Positions 12,601 through 23,289 of a stretch of DNA of 64,000 nt are shown here, one piece after another. A program made the translations under genes and the position numbers. The notes below the pieces were generated by a model that saw nothing but the letters and a program-made list of their open reading frames with translations, was not told where the DNA came from and searched no databases. The stretch spans positions 9,928,506 to 9,992,505 of the forward strand of contig NC_049991.1 in the NCBI RefSeq assembly GCF_000003815.2, given 5' to 3'. The stretch comes from Branchiostoma floridae. Its lineage: Eukaryota > Chordata > Leptocardii > Amphioxiformes > Branchiostomatidae. Each line of letters starts with the position of its first letter. The first letter of the stretch is position 1.

Positions 12601-15600
12601 GGCTAGTTCAACTTTCATAGTGCACTACGCTTGTACTTAAAATGTCCCACGGTTTGTTACAAATCTAGTCTTTCATAAAGAAGAACGTTTACGCGAAGTA
12701 GAACGTAGAAACATACCAGTAAAAGTAGTACCTCACTGCACATTGGGCACCGGTGCGGCACTGTGGGGTTCGTTCATCACTCCCGTACTGTTGTATTATT
12801 TTCGCCATCTTTTTTCATAATTTATATATTACGTGATACGTAAACTTGGAAGACATACAAAACACAGAACGTAAGAAAATTCGTTCATTAACTGTGAAAT
12901 TAGTTGAGTAATCTTTCGAACCCCGCAGTGTCGCACCAGTGTCCCAAGTGCAGTGAGATACCACATTAACGATTTCACATATTGTCATTCCCAGATATCA
13001 TATGCGGCAACAGATCCTTACTTAGCCAATCAGGAAATCAACAAGTACCTTCTCCGCATGAGTCCGTCGGACGCCACCCAAGGCCTGGCGCTGGCGCAGC
13101 TGATCGAACACTTCGGCTGGTCACAGATGAGCATCATCATGTCTACGGACGACTTTGGTGAGCTATTGTTTCACAGGAGCTAAATAAAGAACAATAAACA
13201 GTCATGCCTTCAAGTACAAGAGTTACCAATCTAGGATTGATGTGTTCAAAAATTCGCATTTTCCCAGACCAATCGTAGAGTGGAATTTGTGGTCACCAAG
13301 TACAGTAGGGGCATCTTCTCTGGGTAGTTTTAAAGATCACTTGAAGGTAGATGTGCAAAAGCCAGGTGTGACTGGTCGTTTAGTGTAATATAACCAGCTG
13401 CTTCCGCGCCGTGTGCCTGCGAAGCTGGTGTGTTACGCCGAAAGGCAGTTATACCTGATATATAGATACAGAATACACAGTAGATAACAACCCAGTGCCC
13501 CTGTGGCCTCAAAAAGACTATCTTTACCTTTACTATTTACTGATTGTCGATGTGTTTGTCTCTTCATAGGAACACATGGCATTGTAGAATTTGAGAAACT
13601 AGCGGGAATGAAGGGGTGGCTCATCCGCAGTGTTCAAGGGTTCACCCCTACCAAGAACGCAGAGGACTTGGACATTAGTCAACAGCTTGGTGCTATCAAG
13701 TCATCAGGTAGGCGCAAAGAAACAAACAAACAAATAGATAAATAGATGAACATCTTCATGCACGTGCATGACTAGGTCCATAACCTGTGACAGAAGCAAT
13801 ATTTCCGATGATCATCAGGGGAAAATTGGAACTTGATCAAACGGTATCAGGAAAAGGTTTCCCGTTATCTTTAACCACATTCATGAACATTGTTACGACA
13901 TAGATACCTTCAGTTTAGAAATGCAGCAACTTAACATTGAATGAAACGATGCATGATGGAGATCTAACTGAACTTTTCCAGGTGCCCGCATCATCATCCT
14001 GAACTGTGTAGTTGAGTACGGTAAAGTCATCCTGAAGCAGGCTCACGATCACGGCATGGTAGGGGCGGGCTGGCAGTGGCTCGTGACTGTCGGTATCACC
14101 GGATCTGTGAGTCGCTTATTCTTACTAATATGGCAGTTAGGATAGAATATAATCTGTGTTGGTACATAATATTGGTAGTCTGTGACTGTCGGTATTCCTG
14201 GATCTGCTAGTCGTTCGTTTCTTACTGATATGACAGTTGTGATAAAAGATAATCTGTGTTGGTACATAACATTATGTAGAAGGATTAACCTTCTTTCAAC
14301 ACAACCTTTATTTAAACGGGAACGCACGGCGGTCGACGCCGACTTCCGAACCTTTGTCCGGTCACTATTCAGCGATAGGATCCTGAAGAATACAAGGGAA
14401 GCGCTGGAATTTTTCACAAGTCCACAAATTAATTTTGTAAAAGTTAAATCGTTCTCCATAAAGACAGTTATAGGAGAATTGATCGCAACAGGTTTTTAAA
14501 AAAAGTTTACAGTTTCTTTGGAAAAAACAACAACTTATGATGTAACCTTTCTCAAAGGCAGTACTTGCAATGACTAACTTTTGCATCTATCTCCAGATAT
14601 TATTCCCTGGCTTTGAGAATATGCCCGACTACTACGAAGGTCTAATCGGAATGTACATAGTAGACGATGCCGGGGAGCTGCACGATGAGTTCCAGCGCAG
14701 ATGGATAGCGGCTGACCCTGTTCAGTATCCTGGGGTTGGAAACGACACGCTGGTGGTGAGTTTTTTGTCGTTTTTCAAACAATAATATCAGCAATGATGC
14801 ATGCTATTATAGCAATTACTCAAAGAGCTGGATATGCTTTTAGAAACAATCAAACGTTTCGGTAGTGATGAAACGTCTGACCATTTCCCAAACCATAACC
14901 AGTTGCTTGAAAGATGACTATTTGGCTTATCTTATTACCTTGATTGCGTTTGAGTTTTTTTAGCACTATGAACACTTGGATATAAAGTAGCTAAATATAC
15001 TAAATTTTGTTCTAGGATAATCAGTGACAGCATGCACACAAAATATCTCTCGAACTACATGTTTGCAAAACCTACATAATTTTTATCTTACTTATACTGA
15101 GACTGAACTTCAAAACCAGCAAGGCTCAAAGGTCTCCGCACCAGATGGTGCATACAGGGCGGCACTCATCTCCGTTTCATTAGACCTGGGCCACGTATTT
15201 GTGCTATCACTACAGCAGGGGGCTAGTCAACTGGTGGTTGCGTGTGTCCAACTTCCATACTCTTTCCCGAATGCTGAGTGCTGAGCAGAGAAAGCAGAAT
15301 GTATCATTTTAAAGTCTTTGGTATGATTCGGCCGGAGATCGAACTCACAACCTACAGAATGCAAAACTCTACCCACTCAACCATTGCATGGCTCAAGGCA
15401 GTCGTTTGTTGCCCACAGGCGTATGCAGGAAAGGCTATGGACGCCGTGCTCCTACTGGCCTACGGTCTGCGGGACATGCTAGCCGCAGGGGAGACGGTGG
15501 ATCCCGAGTCTCTCAACTGTTCAGTCATCCCACATCCAGAGTGGTCCAGGGGGGAAACCTTCCTACAGCACCTACATATGGTACCCACATTCCTGATACT

Positions 15601-15990
15601 TACAATAACGTAATATAATAATCTTTCTCCTTTGAGTTTTTTTTCAAGAAATTCACATTGATACCTAACTAAGAAAGGAAAAGGCTTTAGTGTCCTTGTT
15701 AACAGTATTCTCAGACCAATTCTGTATACTATATCACAAATCTTACCGATACAAAAAGAGCTGCTATACTATCCTGGTATTGAATCTACAATATGGATGG
15801 CTAGCGAGGCAAATAGTTAACGTTATGCCCGGTAGATACTGTACTAACCGTCGCTTATGTCTTTTATACATGTGTTGTTATACAGGTGGATGGCCCCGGT
15901 GTGACCGGACGTGTTAGTATGAAGTCAGACGGGAGTTCCAGAAACGCAGTCTATGATGTCGTCACGCTGGAAAAGGACGGTTGGAAAAAG
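9686..15990 (+). CDS. iGluR exons 1-9: signal peptide and amino-terminal domain
   Basis: Exon 1 encodes a hydrophobic leader (LAFLIVAMTF) ending near Ala-Ala-Val-Ala. Exons 2-9 encode a periplasmic-binding-protein-like fold with typical iGluR features. These are a first strand leading to NRPRELSAMRLALEYVN, the segment ILGPHGSSQ that resembles the GPSSS loop of other subunits, and SYAATDPYL with LIEHFGWSQ in the next lobe. The domain normally controls subunit assembly. Exon 8 (AYAGKAMDAVLLLAYGL) matches the helix near the end of the domain in other iGluRs. Introns here hold a LINE 3' fragment (13.2-13.47 kb), a partial duplicate of the end of exon 6 (14.18-14.28 kb) and a SINE next to exon 8. 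Confidence 0.88.
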
Positions 15991-18900
15991 GTATGACACT
16001 TTTCTTTGATCTGTCTATTGATGTCCGTATAGTGTATACATCTACGTACTCTATTCTAGTCAATCATCAAAGTATGGATCGAAGAAACCACACATCGGTT
16101 ATGATAGTCAATTTTCGTGCCAGCGAATATGCGAAATGTACGACGTAAATCAACTAACGCCACTGGTGTTGAAGAGTATAGGCCATATTGAAGTGATTTT
16201 ATGGATGAAATCCACGCGCGCATCAATATTCAGCCGTTTCCAAAATAAATTTCGACCATACAGTAAATCGTGAAAAGTAGCGGCAAAATAAGCAAATATA
16301 TGCCGAAGATTGCAAAAACAAAAATTGGAAAATGTATACTAATGTAATACCATATTTCAAGGCTAAAGAAGATGTGAATAAAACAACAACTAAGACACTA
16401 TTTTTCGGTATAACGTTACAGAGATTCTCTTAGGCTAGGAAAAGGGAAGTTTACGTTTTAGTCAAACTAATACTAAATTGCATTCGCAAGCTGACCCGAC
16501 CATGACCTCTCGCCTCAGGTTGGGCGGTGGAACGACTCGGCCGGACTGACCTTGCCAGAACGCGTGACCTTCATGGGAGGTCAACAAGAGGTCATCGATT
16601 TCATCAGTGACCTCAGCAACAGAACCTTGAGGGTGGTGACGCACAAGGAGCAAGGCTTCGTCCACATCCGGGACACTGACGAGTGGGGGAAAAACCTCAC
16701 CGGAAAAGAACGATTTTCTGGTGAGCCACTGGAACCATTTTCCCTCAGGATATAACATGCCTTGAATACCAGCTCCTATTACCATTGTATACGTATTCAA
16801 GGATATCAAGTATTGTGCATATTTCATTGACTATTGTTCCAACTGGAAAGCAATAAACTTTAACTATTGTGGTAAATGGACATTTACTGTCAATTGATTC
16901 GGAGCAGTTTCTTATTTGCTGTGATATGATATCAAAGATTCAAAGCATGTAACGAATGTGCCAAATCATTCTTCGTTTATCATCAGTTCAGACCATTGCA
17001 GTGCCTAGTTGGACAGCAACTTTCCTTGCAGTTTAAATATTAGGGCGGGGTGTTACAGGAGGGGATGCTAGCCCTTCCCCTTTAACGTGCTTCAGGCACC
17101 TTCTCGGACACGGGACCCCATTTTATGTCCCTTCCGAAAGACGTATACAGCCCCAAGCAAGATGCCCTACCCAGGAATGAACCGGGGTCTCCCAGTTAGC
17201 CACTGATTGTAACGGGGAGCTAAACTGTAAGGCTGCTACCAGTTGAGCTACAGAGATACTTAAGAGATTATTCTTCACAACCATGAAATGTCATTCATTC
17301 CAATAGATGATATGTACAGCGCCATGCAGTTAATAATAAGTTTCTCTGAGCAAATTTAAAAGTTAACAGAATGCCGATGTAGTGTAAGCTTTGTCATGTT
17401 TAGATTTGTAGCTATCAGAAACCATGTTCAGAAATTGCATCGTTCTCGGTTTTCTCGCTCTCTAGGCTTCTGTATAGATCTGCTTGAGTGGCTGTCAGAA
17501 AAACTCGGCTTCAGGTACGAGCTGTACGAAGTGGAAGATAACAACTTCGGCGCCTACGATCCTGAGCTGAAGAAATGGAACGGCATGGTTCATGATGTCA
17601 TCACAAAGGTATCATTCATATGTACCTTTTAATCAAGGAAACAAAGTTAACGAACGTTTTAATGTGAAAATATCTATGTATGTGTACACTTCATGCACAT
17701 ACATACACACATGACGATAATTGAAAATTTTCAACTTATTCTGTATTTGTCATCATGAAGTTTTTTTACAATAATGCCCAACAATTAAATCTTAATGCAT
17801 GTTACCATATCTACCTTCAGAAAGGAGGTTCATTTCCTATTGGGATATTATTTTTGTTTGTGTATGTGCGTTTGCACATAAAATTTAAAATCCTTTCAGT
17901 GCATTTGTATGAATTATTGTATGTGAGCTATTATACGAGATTCGAAAGAAACATGAGAATTTCGGCCCCCCTAGCGGTATGCTCAGTACTGCAGCATTAG
18001 GCCCACACCCACGTGCTGAAAGTAGTGTGGTCTGTCAGACAGCTGGTCTGCCTGGCGAGGTCAATGACCTCAGTGTGGGACACCTGGCTTTGGAGACATC
18101 AACTTTCACAGCACATGATATAAGGACTATTTCTAGTCAGATATGGTATTAAGAAAATCTCAAATTATTTCCCGGAGGTATGAGATTATTATTTCTTGTT
18201 GATCTTTGTTGTCAGACCGCAGATATCGCCATGGCAACCCTGACCATCACGGCACAGCGGGAGGAGGCCTGTGACTTCACCATGCCTTATGTGGATGTCG
18301 GTCTGACCTTTATCATGGGCAAAGAGGAGACCAAAACATACAGGTACCGATCACATACATGTAGCTTTTGGTGTATTTGATAAAAGCGGTCAGACGTATA
18401 GACGTATTTGAAAAATTTGATTTTTTCTCAGTTTGAAAGAAAAAGGCTAACGTCACATTTTCAAACATACGCCAGGCCGGACTGTTTGTGGAAACGAAAA
18501 ATAGAAATGTATACGTAAAAATATACGCAAATAATTCCCGCGACTATTCTCTTTACGTCTTGTGTAGTTCGGCGCCTTTTATATGATTATTTTTGTTTCC
18601 GAAAGCTACTCAGTCGGGCCCGGTTTGGAATTGTCACATTTCGGGACCCGGCTGGGATGTTTTAAGAAACGAAAAATTAAAATTTATACCCAGAAATATA
18701 CACAAATCATGCGCATGAATGTTATTTTAACATTTTGTGTATTTTGATGTTTTTAATGTCATTCTTTTTGTTCCCGAAAGCTGCCCAGCAGGGCCCCGGT
18801 TTGGAAAGGTGACATAGGCCTCACTAGATGAATTGAGGCAATTAAGGCATTACAAAGTTTATGTGTCTTTTCCAGTCTTTTGAACTTCCTGACACCGTTC

Positions 18901-21900
18901 GAGAGAGATCTGTGGTTCATGTTTGTCGTGACAGCAGTAGCCGTGGGCATTTTCCAAGCAGTGATCAACTACCTGAGTCCGTACGGGTACCGGGCACAGG
19001 AGCAACCTGGACAGTCTGAAAGGTGAGAGATGTTTTTACCTCAAATCGTCTGGACTTTCTTACGCCTTAAACAGTAATCCTTCACAGAAGCCTTTCATCT
19101 GTCTTCAATTGGATGTAATGAATTCTGCCACGCCTTACATTGCCGCATGGTGGCGTTGCGGCAGGCACAATACGGTCCCAACCGTGATTGCGTCTATATC
19201 CCCACGTCTCTGTCCATTGGTGGTGTAGATTTTCTAGGAGTAGATCTAGGTAGTAAGGATAGGAAGAGTTCATTACACCCTGCTGAAGGCAACTGGACGC
19301 AGCGGAAAGGTCGGTGATGAAAGTGGCTACGGTTTTCAAGGGAAGAACATGTAGATTTGATAAAGTTATTCACTCTTGATGATGTTTACAGGAGCAAACG
19401 CAGGAGACGACATGAGGATCTGAACGCGAAACCGCCGTACCGACTGTCTGATGCCGTGTGGCAGTCATTTACCATGCTGGTGCAGATCGGACCAGAGGTC
19501 TTCCCTCGGTCCTATGCAGGTCAGAGCTCCATATTACTTCTTTCTTTGAAATGTTGACAGGAAAATGAAAACAGTGAAAAAACTCTTGTCCCTTTTGTCT
19601 AATTTTCCTTCATTTTTGATTTTGCTATACCCCAATTACCTCCAAAGGGAAGCTGGCTAATTTGGGATATCGCGTCTAATTTGCAGGGCGCATCACCGCT
19701 ATTTTCTTCGGTCTGGGCACCATGGTGCTGCTGGCTACTTACACCGCTAACCTGGCAGCCTTCCTCACGGTCAGCCGGCTCATGAGCGGCATCAACTCGG
19801 TGGAGGACTTGGCAGCACAGGTAAACATGAGAGGGAGAGAGAGGTGGGGAGGGAGGGAGGAAGGTCGAGAGAGACAGAAGGAGGGAGAGAGAGGGAGTGA
19901 GAGAGGGAGAAAGAGAGAGTCGTGTCTGCGCAGCTGCGTGATCCAGTTTTACCTAATTCTACACACACTTATAAAAGTAAAACAACCCAACACAAGTACA
20001 CTTGGCTATGAAAAGTAAGCCGACACTTAAATGCACTATTAGATACCAACAAACCCCTTCGTTTCGTCTATCAAAAAAAGTGTTGCGAAAAATGATCATC
20101 ACGCTTTGAGTTCGTCAGAAGTAAACATAGAATGTAACGTTATGTAAAGTGTATGTTAATAAAGTATTTTATTGCTTTCTGTGTAAATCGGCTTTCTTAG
20201 CCACTGATTAATGTTGTTCTTTTCAGTCTGAAGTTCTCTACGGAGCTCGAGGAAGCGGAGCGACGGAGAGTTTCTTCCTGGAGTCCAAACTAGAGCCGTA
20301 CAAAACTATGGCCAGACTGATGACGGAAAAGAGAGATGACGTCATGGTGACGAGCATGGAGGAAGGTTTGAAGAAAGTGCGGGAGGGAAACTACGCCTTC
20401 ATCAGCGACAACGTGGTGCTGGATTATGTAGTAAGTATTCACTCGCTTTTTGTCTATATTCGCTTTGGGACAGACGAAGACAATGTGGCATTGCACTCAT
20501 TTCAACAATGCCACATACATGTACACAGTACAGACAGAAGGTAAAGGTAGTCTTTTAACTACCCGACCGAAGTCAGGTACCCATTTTTACACCTACACTA
20601 GTACTCAAACAGTTGTGCCGCTTGCTTTGCGATAAGCACCTTGGGCGATGTGCTATCATTGTTTAAGCTCATAAACGTACGTAGATCTGACATAACCAAC
20701 TTTTAAGTTTGAAACTCTGTTCTATAATTGTGTCTTACGTTATTGAATAAATCAAAAGAAACGTCCACCACGTTTATTGAAAATATTAATGGTGGATTTG
20801 TAAAGAAACAACAAACTGCAAAATGTGATTTTCTCATGGATAAATGTTCACAGTCATGTTGCAATCAGCAGGCAAAATTTACCCTTGTCGTTATACCATT
20901 AAGTGTGTCATGAACCTTTTTACTTTCTTCAACCTACTTCTTCTTTAGGCAACCAGACAGCCTTGTGACATCAAAACGGTTGGGCGTTTGTTCCGGAATG
21001 CCGGATATGGTGTTCTACTAGCCAAGGGCTCGCCGTACACAGGGGAGTTCTCCAACGCTATCATTCAAGCCAGGGAGTCCGGGTTTATAGAGACGCTGAC
21101 CAAAAAATGGTAAAAAATGTCGATTTGTGTGTGTGTCCGTGTGTGTCCGTGTGTGTGTGTGTGTGTGTGTGTGTTCGTGTGTGTGCGCGCGCTCGCTTCT
21201 GTATCTTGTGTTTGTTTGTGTGTGTGTGTGTATGTGTTAGCGTGTGTGTGTGTCAGTGTATGTGTGTGTATGTGTAAATGTGTGTGTGTATGTGCATGTG
21301 TGTATGTGTGCGTATGCGTGTGTGTGTCCGTCTGTCTGTCTGTCTGTGTTTCTACACTGCAGTTTTGATATGTTCTATCAGAGGGCATATTTCTCTTCCA
21401 TTTCTTCTCAGGATTACAAGTAACGAGTGTGACAAGTCGCAGAACACAGGCGCGTCCCAGGACAGGATCTCCATCAACAAGATGTTGGGCGTGTTCGTGG
21501 TCATCTATGGCGGGATGTGCGTCAGCCTGGTGGTGCTGGTGTTTGAGTGGCTAGTGGCGTCATGCCGGGACGTCGACACGAAAAAACCAAAGGTCAATGT
21601 TACAAGCCATGCATCATTATACTATGGATAAACAAAACTTTAACTAACCAACAATACAAAAATTTGGGGTAAGTCCCAGTTTAGTTTATCCATAGCGTCA
21701 TTCACCAACACAGATAATCTTTCATGCTAAGATGTATTTTTCTTCTTAATGTTCAGGTGGCCACCATCATCTTGTTGATGTTTCTGCCACACTATGATGT
21801 ATCATTATAGTACCTCTTAATACAAAATAGCGAGTCAGAAACTTTGTCTTTTCAGTCACGAAAGGGAATAAAAATCATGTCATTCAATTGGGGAAACACA

Positions 21901-22681
21901 CAGTCCAACCATATGGTACTCAAAATGTCCATACTAGATAACATTACATGATCTAAACTCAACTCTCATAATTCAACCAGGTGCTGTAAAACCGCCGAAG
22001 AAAAAAAAACATTGTTACAGTGTCCTTTTCAAGTTTGTCGTGAACATATAAATATCTGAAGGGTATACACATCAGGATTAGTGATGCTGCTTTGGTACTT
22101 AAAATTCATGTATTTTTTTCCATATAGAGTATCATGGCATCCGGTGGAATTGTAGAAGTTGATGTTACACCCATTACCACATAGACTGAGACATACCCCG
22201 CTTGTCTGAATGTTAGTGATTTTATCAATCTTTAAAATTGATTTCCAGGCGCCGAAGTCGATAGGAGAAGCGGTCTCCAAAAACCTGCGGTCCCAGGCTA
22301 GAAGATACAAGTCGGACTGGGACTCCTTTTGTGGCGATAAGAGAGAACTCGATGATAACAGGACGGAGGTAAAATGTCGATAAACTTGTTGCCTCAGTGG
22401 ACGAAGGTTTTCTTGCGTTCGTGTCCACGATATATTATTTCTTGATCTTAAATTTTTACGAAGACCCCTCAAAATACCATACATGTTTCTAAGTGTGTCT
22501 GGCTTACTCATATTCACATTGACGTATTTTGGACGCTGTTCCACAGATTCGTATGAAGAGAAGGTCTGCCAACAACAACACGTCGGCAAATCACTACAAC
22601 ACTCGAGATCACAGGCCCTTTTCAGCCTGCTCTTCCGAGCCAGACGGAGAGGAGGAGCTGCTGCACGTCACTGTGTTGTAA
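9686..22681 (+). CDS. Ionotropic glutamate receptor subunit, 20 coding exons, 958 aa
   Basis: This is a ligand-gated cation channel subunit of the plasma membrane. Coding exons: 9686-9770, 10335-10487, 12309-12412, 12995-13157, 13570-13707, 13982-14106, 14597-14755, 15419-15580, 15886-15990, 16519-16720, 17466-17608, 18216-18343, 18876-19022, 19392-19519, 19687-19820, 20227-20430, 20949-21109, 21412-21592, 22249-22368, 22547-22681. All junctions are AG/GT, phases agree, and the total is 2877 nt. The order is signal peptide (residues 1-24), amino-terminal domain (about 29-410), S1 of the ligand-binding domain, M1, pore loop M2, M3 with TYTANLAAF, S2, M4 (about 838-862) and a cytoplasmic tail. 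An AG acceptor ending at 9657, before a start in ccaaaATGG, suggests a 5' UTR exon upstream. The gene is clearly iGluR. It is not a plain AMPA, kainate or NMDA orthologue, and the Epsilon-type class known from amphioxus is a candidate that needs phylogeny. Confidence 0.93.
10520..10670. repeat. Dispersed repeat ending in a CA microsatellite
   Basis: The stretch ending in GTTATGCTGTTCACAAACG and then a CAGACAGGCAGA run resembles the tail of a common invertebrate interspersed repeat that seeds microsatellites. It lies in intron 2 of the glutamate receptor gene. Its class is not resolved. Confidence 0.4.
10671..10738. repeat. (CA)n and (CTAACA)n microsatellite
   Basis: A CA run passes into several copies of the hexamer CTAACA and back to CA-rich sequence, in intron 2 of the receptor gene. 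Confidence 0.95.
12018..12190. repeat. Dispersed repeat with ATATCTCC hairpin head
   Basis: It starts with a short hairpin (TCTCCATT/AATGGAGA) followed by TGTGTCTGCGCGTGTGTGTC and a conserved-looking body. This layout recurs in marine invertebrate genomes as an interspersed repeat. It lies in intron 2 of the receptor gene. The call is from pattern memory only. Confidence 0.35.
13200..13472 (+). mobile_element. 3' end of a non-LTR retrotransposon (CR1/L2-like)
   Basis: The translation contains RIFPRPIVEWNLW and GASSLGSFKDHLK, the typical C-terminal WN and SLxxFK motifs of LINE reverse-transcriptase proteins. A short 3' UTR follows and ends near a GATACAG-type tail. The UTR words GTGTGTTACGCCGAA and GGTTATACC recur at 43.77 kb. 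The fragment sits in intron 4 of the receptor gene, just after exon 4, in sense orientation and 5'-truncated. Confidence 0.7.
14082..14280 (+). repeat. Tandem duplication of about 100 bp spanning the end of exon 6
   Basis: The sequence from GTGACTGTCGG (end of exon 6) through TTGGTACATAA is present twice in tandem, at about 14,084-14,178 and 14,181-14,275. The first copy contains the working donor (TCT|GTGAGT). In the second the same place reads GCTAGT, so the donor has been lost. The second copy is therefore a decayed partial exon. Confidence 0.85.
14812..14945. repeat. Foldback MITE-like repeat, copy 1
   Basis: It begins AGCAATTACTC, continues with GCTGGATATGC, and ends with CCAGTTGCTTGAAAG and TCTTATTACC. 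The arms are imperfectly complementary. A better-preserved relative lies at 60.64-60.77 kb in the PDCD2-like gene. Copy 1 is in intron 7 of the receptor gene. Confidence 0.6.
15100..15404 (-). mobile_element. tRNA-derived SINE
   Basis: On the minus strand the element starts near 15,404 with GCCTTGAGCCATGCAATGG and carries GTTGAGTGGGTAGAG (A-box-like) and GGTTGTGAGTTCGATCTCC (B-box-like), as in a tRNA head. An unrelated body follows. Its head lies only about 15 bp before exon 8 of the receptor gene. Confidence 0.65.
16519..18343 (+). CDS. iGluR exons 10-12: ligand-binding lobe S1
   Basis: Exon 11 encodes GFCIDLLEWLSEKLGFRYEL and the following KWNGMVHDVI, the typical lobe-1 sequence of iGluRs. 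Exon 12 encodes TADIAMATLTITAQREE. By alignment with GluA2, Thr523 and Arg528 match the agonist-binding Thr480 and Arg485, so binding of the ligand alpha-carboxyl group is expected to be kept. The proline of the APLTIT motif is Thr521 here. NMDA and other non-AMPA classes also vary at this position, but I could not place the subunit from this alone. Confidence 0.88.
17042..17256 (-). mobile_element. tRNA-derived SINE, copy 1
   Basis: Read on the minus strand it starts with TCTGTAGCTCAACTGGTAGC and carries GGTTCATTCC (B box). A body follows with TCGGAAGGGAC and GCACGTTAAAGGGGAAGGG. A second copy in the opposite orientation lies at 27.36-27.57 kb. It is in intron 10 of the receptor gene. Confidence 0.75.
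18486..18818 (+). repeat. Two tandem units of about 170 bp
   Basis: Two diverged copies begin with a GAAACGAAAAAT word and end with CCGAAAGCT..CCCAG and GGGCCC(C)GGTTTGGAA (18,488-18,650 and 18,663-18,815). They lie in intron 12 of the receptor gene and end about 55 bp before exon 13. Confidence 0.75.
18876..19820 (+). CDS. iGluR exons 13-15: M1, pore loop and M3 gate
   Basis: Exon 13 carries pre-M1 (NFLTPFERDLW) and M1 (about residues 568-589). Exon 14 starts with a basic run (KRRRRH) and ends in the re-entrant pore loop. Gln636 in the segment LVQIG aligns with the Q/R site of AMPA and kainate subunits, where the next Gln is Ile here. Glu640 aligns with the acidic position after the filter, and PRS with the start of the M2-M3 linker. 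Exon 15 contains M3 with ATYTANLAAFLTV at 664-676, differing from the near-invariant SYTANLAAF by Ser to Thr. A genomic Gln at the pore apex predicts calcium permeability unless edited. Confidence 0.9.
20227..21592 (+). CDS. iGluR exons 16-18: ligand-binding lobe S2 and M4
   Basis: Exon 16 encodes GARGSGATESFF, with Ala704-Thr705 at the Ser-Thr pair of GluA2 lobe 2, and YAFISDNVVLDY. Asp753 aligns with Glu705 of GluA2, the residue that holds the ligand amino group. Asp there is the state of NMDA and delta subunits and of glycine or D-serine binders. Exon 17 adds the conserved Cys of QPCDI and GYGVLLAKGSPY, and ends in the LTKKW that precedes the linker. Exon 18 holds M4. The intron after exon 17 starts with a (TG)n tract only about 10 bp from the donor. 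Confidence 0.88.
21120..21356. repeat. (TG)n microsatellite
   Basis: About 235 bp of imperfect TG repeats at the start of intron 17 of the receptor gene. Open frames in it are artefacts. Confidence 0.95.
22249..22681 (+). CDS. iGluR exons 19-20: cytoplasmic tail with PDZ-type end
   Basis: The two last exons encode an 84-residue basic then acidic tail. It has SKNLRSQARRYKSDWDSF, an Asn-rich part (SANNNTSANHYN), an acidic DGEEE run and the terminal residues HVTVL. The last three residues, Thr-Val-Leu, fit a class I PDZ ligand (Ser/Thr-X-hydrophobic). That is a common means of synaptic anchoring in vertebrate iGluRs. The sequence of the tail resembles no tail I recognise. Confidence 0.8.
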
Positions 22682-23283
22682 CATTCGTTGCTGCTACATT
22701 TAAAATATGTGTACATATCCTATCTATCATATGTCACTTCATTTTATGAGCTAACGTTTTGCTACTTACAACATCGCTTTAGACGTTTGGTTTTATAAAT
22801 TGTATCTAGTTTACCGTGTTTAATTAACTACAGTAGATAAAGAGTCCTTAGCTGCGATCTTTAACCTTTGTTCATTCGGTTTCCTTGACATTCAAAGTGT
22901 TCAAGTGGTATGTTATCCTCTCGCTACACAGTACCTTGAAACACATGCCCAATCTGTAATTCTGCTGTTCGGATATCCAGATCTCTTAAGCACATGTTTC
23001 GTGTTGTTTTTCGTTCAGTATAAGTCCTTGTATTGTATCCAGTGTTGCGTTAGTTACCAAAAGTTCAACACTGCATGGGGTAGGGCGAGGACACGACTAA
23101 ATATGCCTATTTGATATCAAACATGACTGTTTGATGTACGGATTGAGCGATTGTGCGTTTGTATGATCAGTGCCACACGTGTTGCCAGTTCAGTAAAAAT
23201 GTACAGACAACTATGTAGTATAATATTCAAAATTTGAGGCACATGTGTGTGCAGGGTTTGCCTTTCAGAGCTGCTGTTGTTCG

Positions 23284-23289
23284 AATAAA
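23284..23289 (+). terminator. Candidate polyadenylation signal of the glutamate receptor gene
   Basis: An AATAAA lies about 600 bp after the stop codon and before the next gene. It is the first good hexamer I see on this strand downstream of exon 20, giving a 3' UTR of roughly 0.6 kb. Confidence 0.4.

Noticed and set aside
14182-14499. Open frame after exon 6 of the glutamate receptor
   Set aside because: It starts in the decayed partial exon copy and continues into intron sequence; the true next exon at 14,597 fits the phase and the family.
15330-15404. tRNA gene on the minus strand
   Set aside because: It has tRNA-like A and B boxes but no good cloverleaf, and it continues into a SINE body.
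17180-17256. tRNA gene on the minus strand
   Set aside because: It is the head of a SINE with a second copy at 27.36 kb.
21065-21388. Cys/Val-rich and Thr/His-rich open frames
   Set aside because: They are translations of the (TG)n microsatellite.
22029-22589. Long minus-strand open frame of 186 codons
   Set aside because: It runs opposite to exon 19 of the glutamate receptor and has no family motif; it is a shadow of coding sequence.
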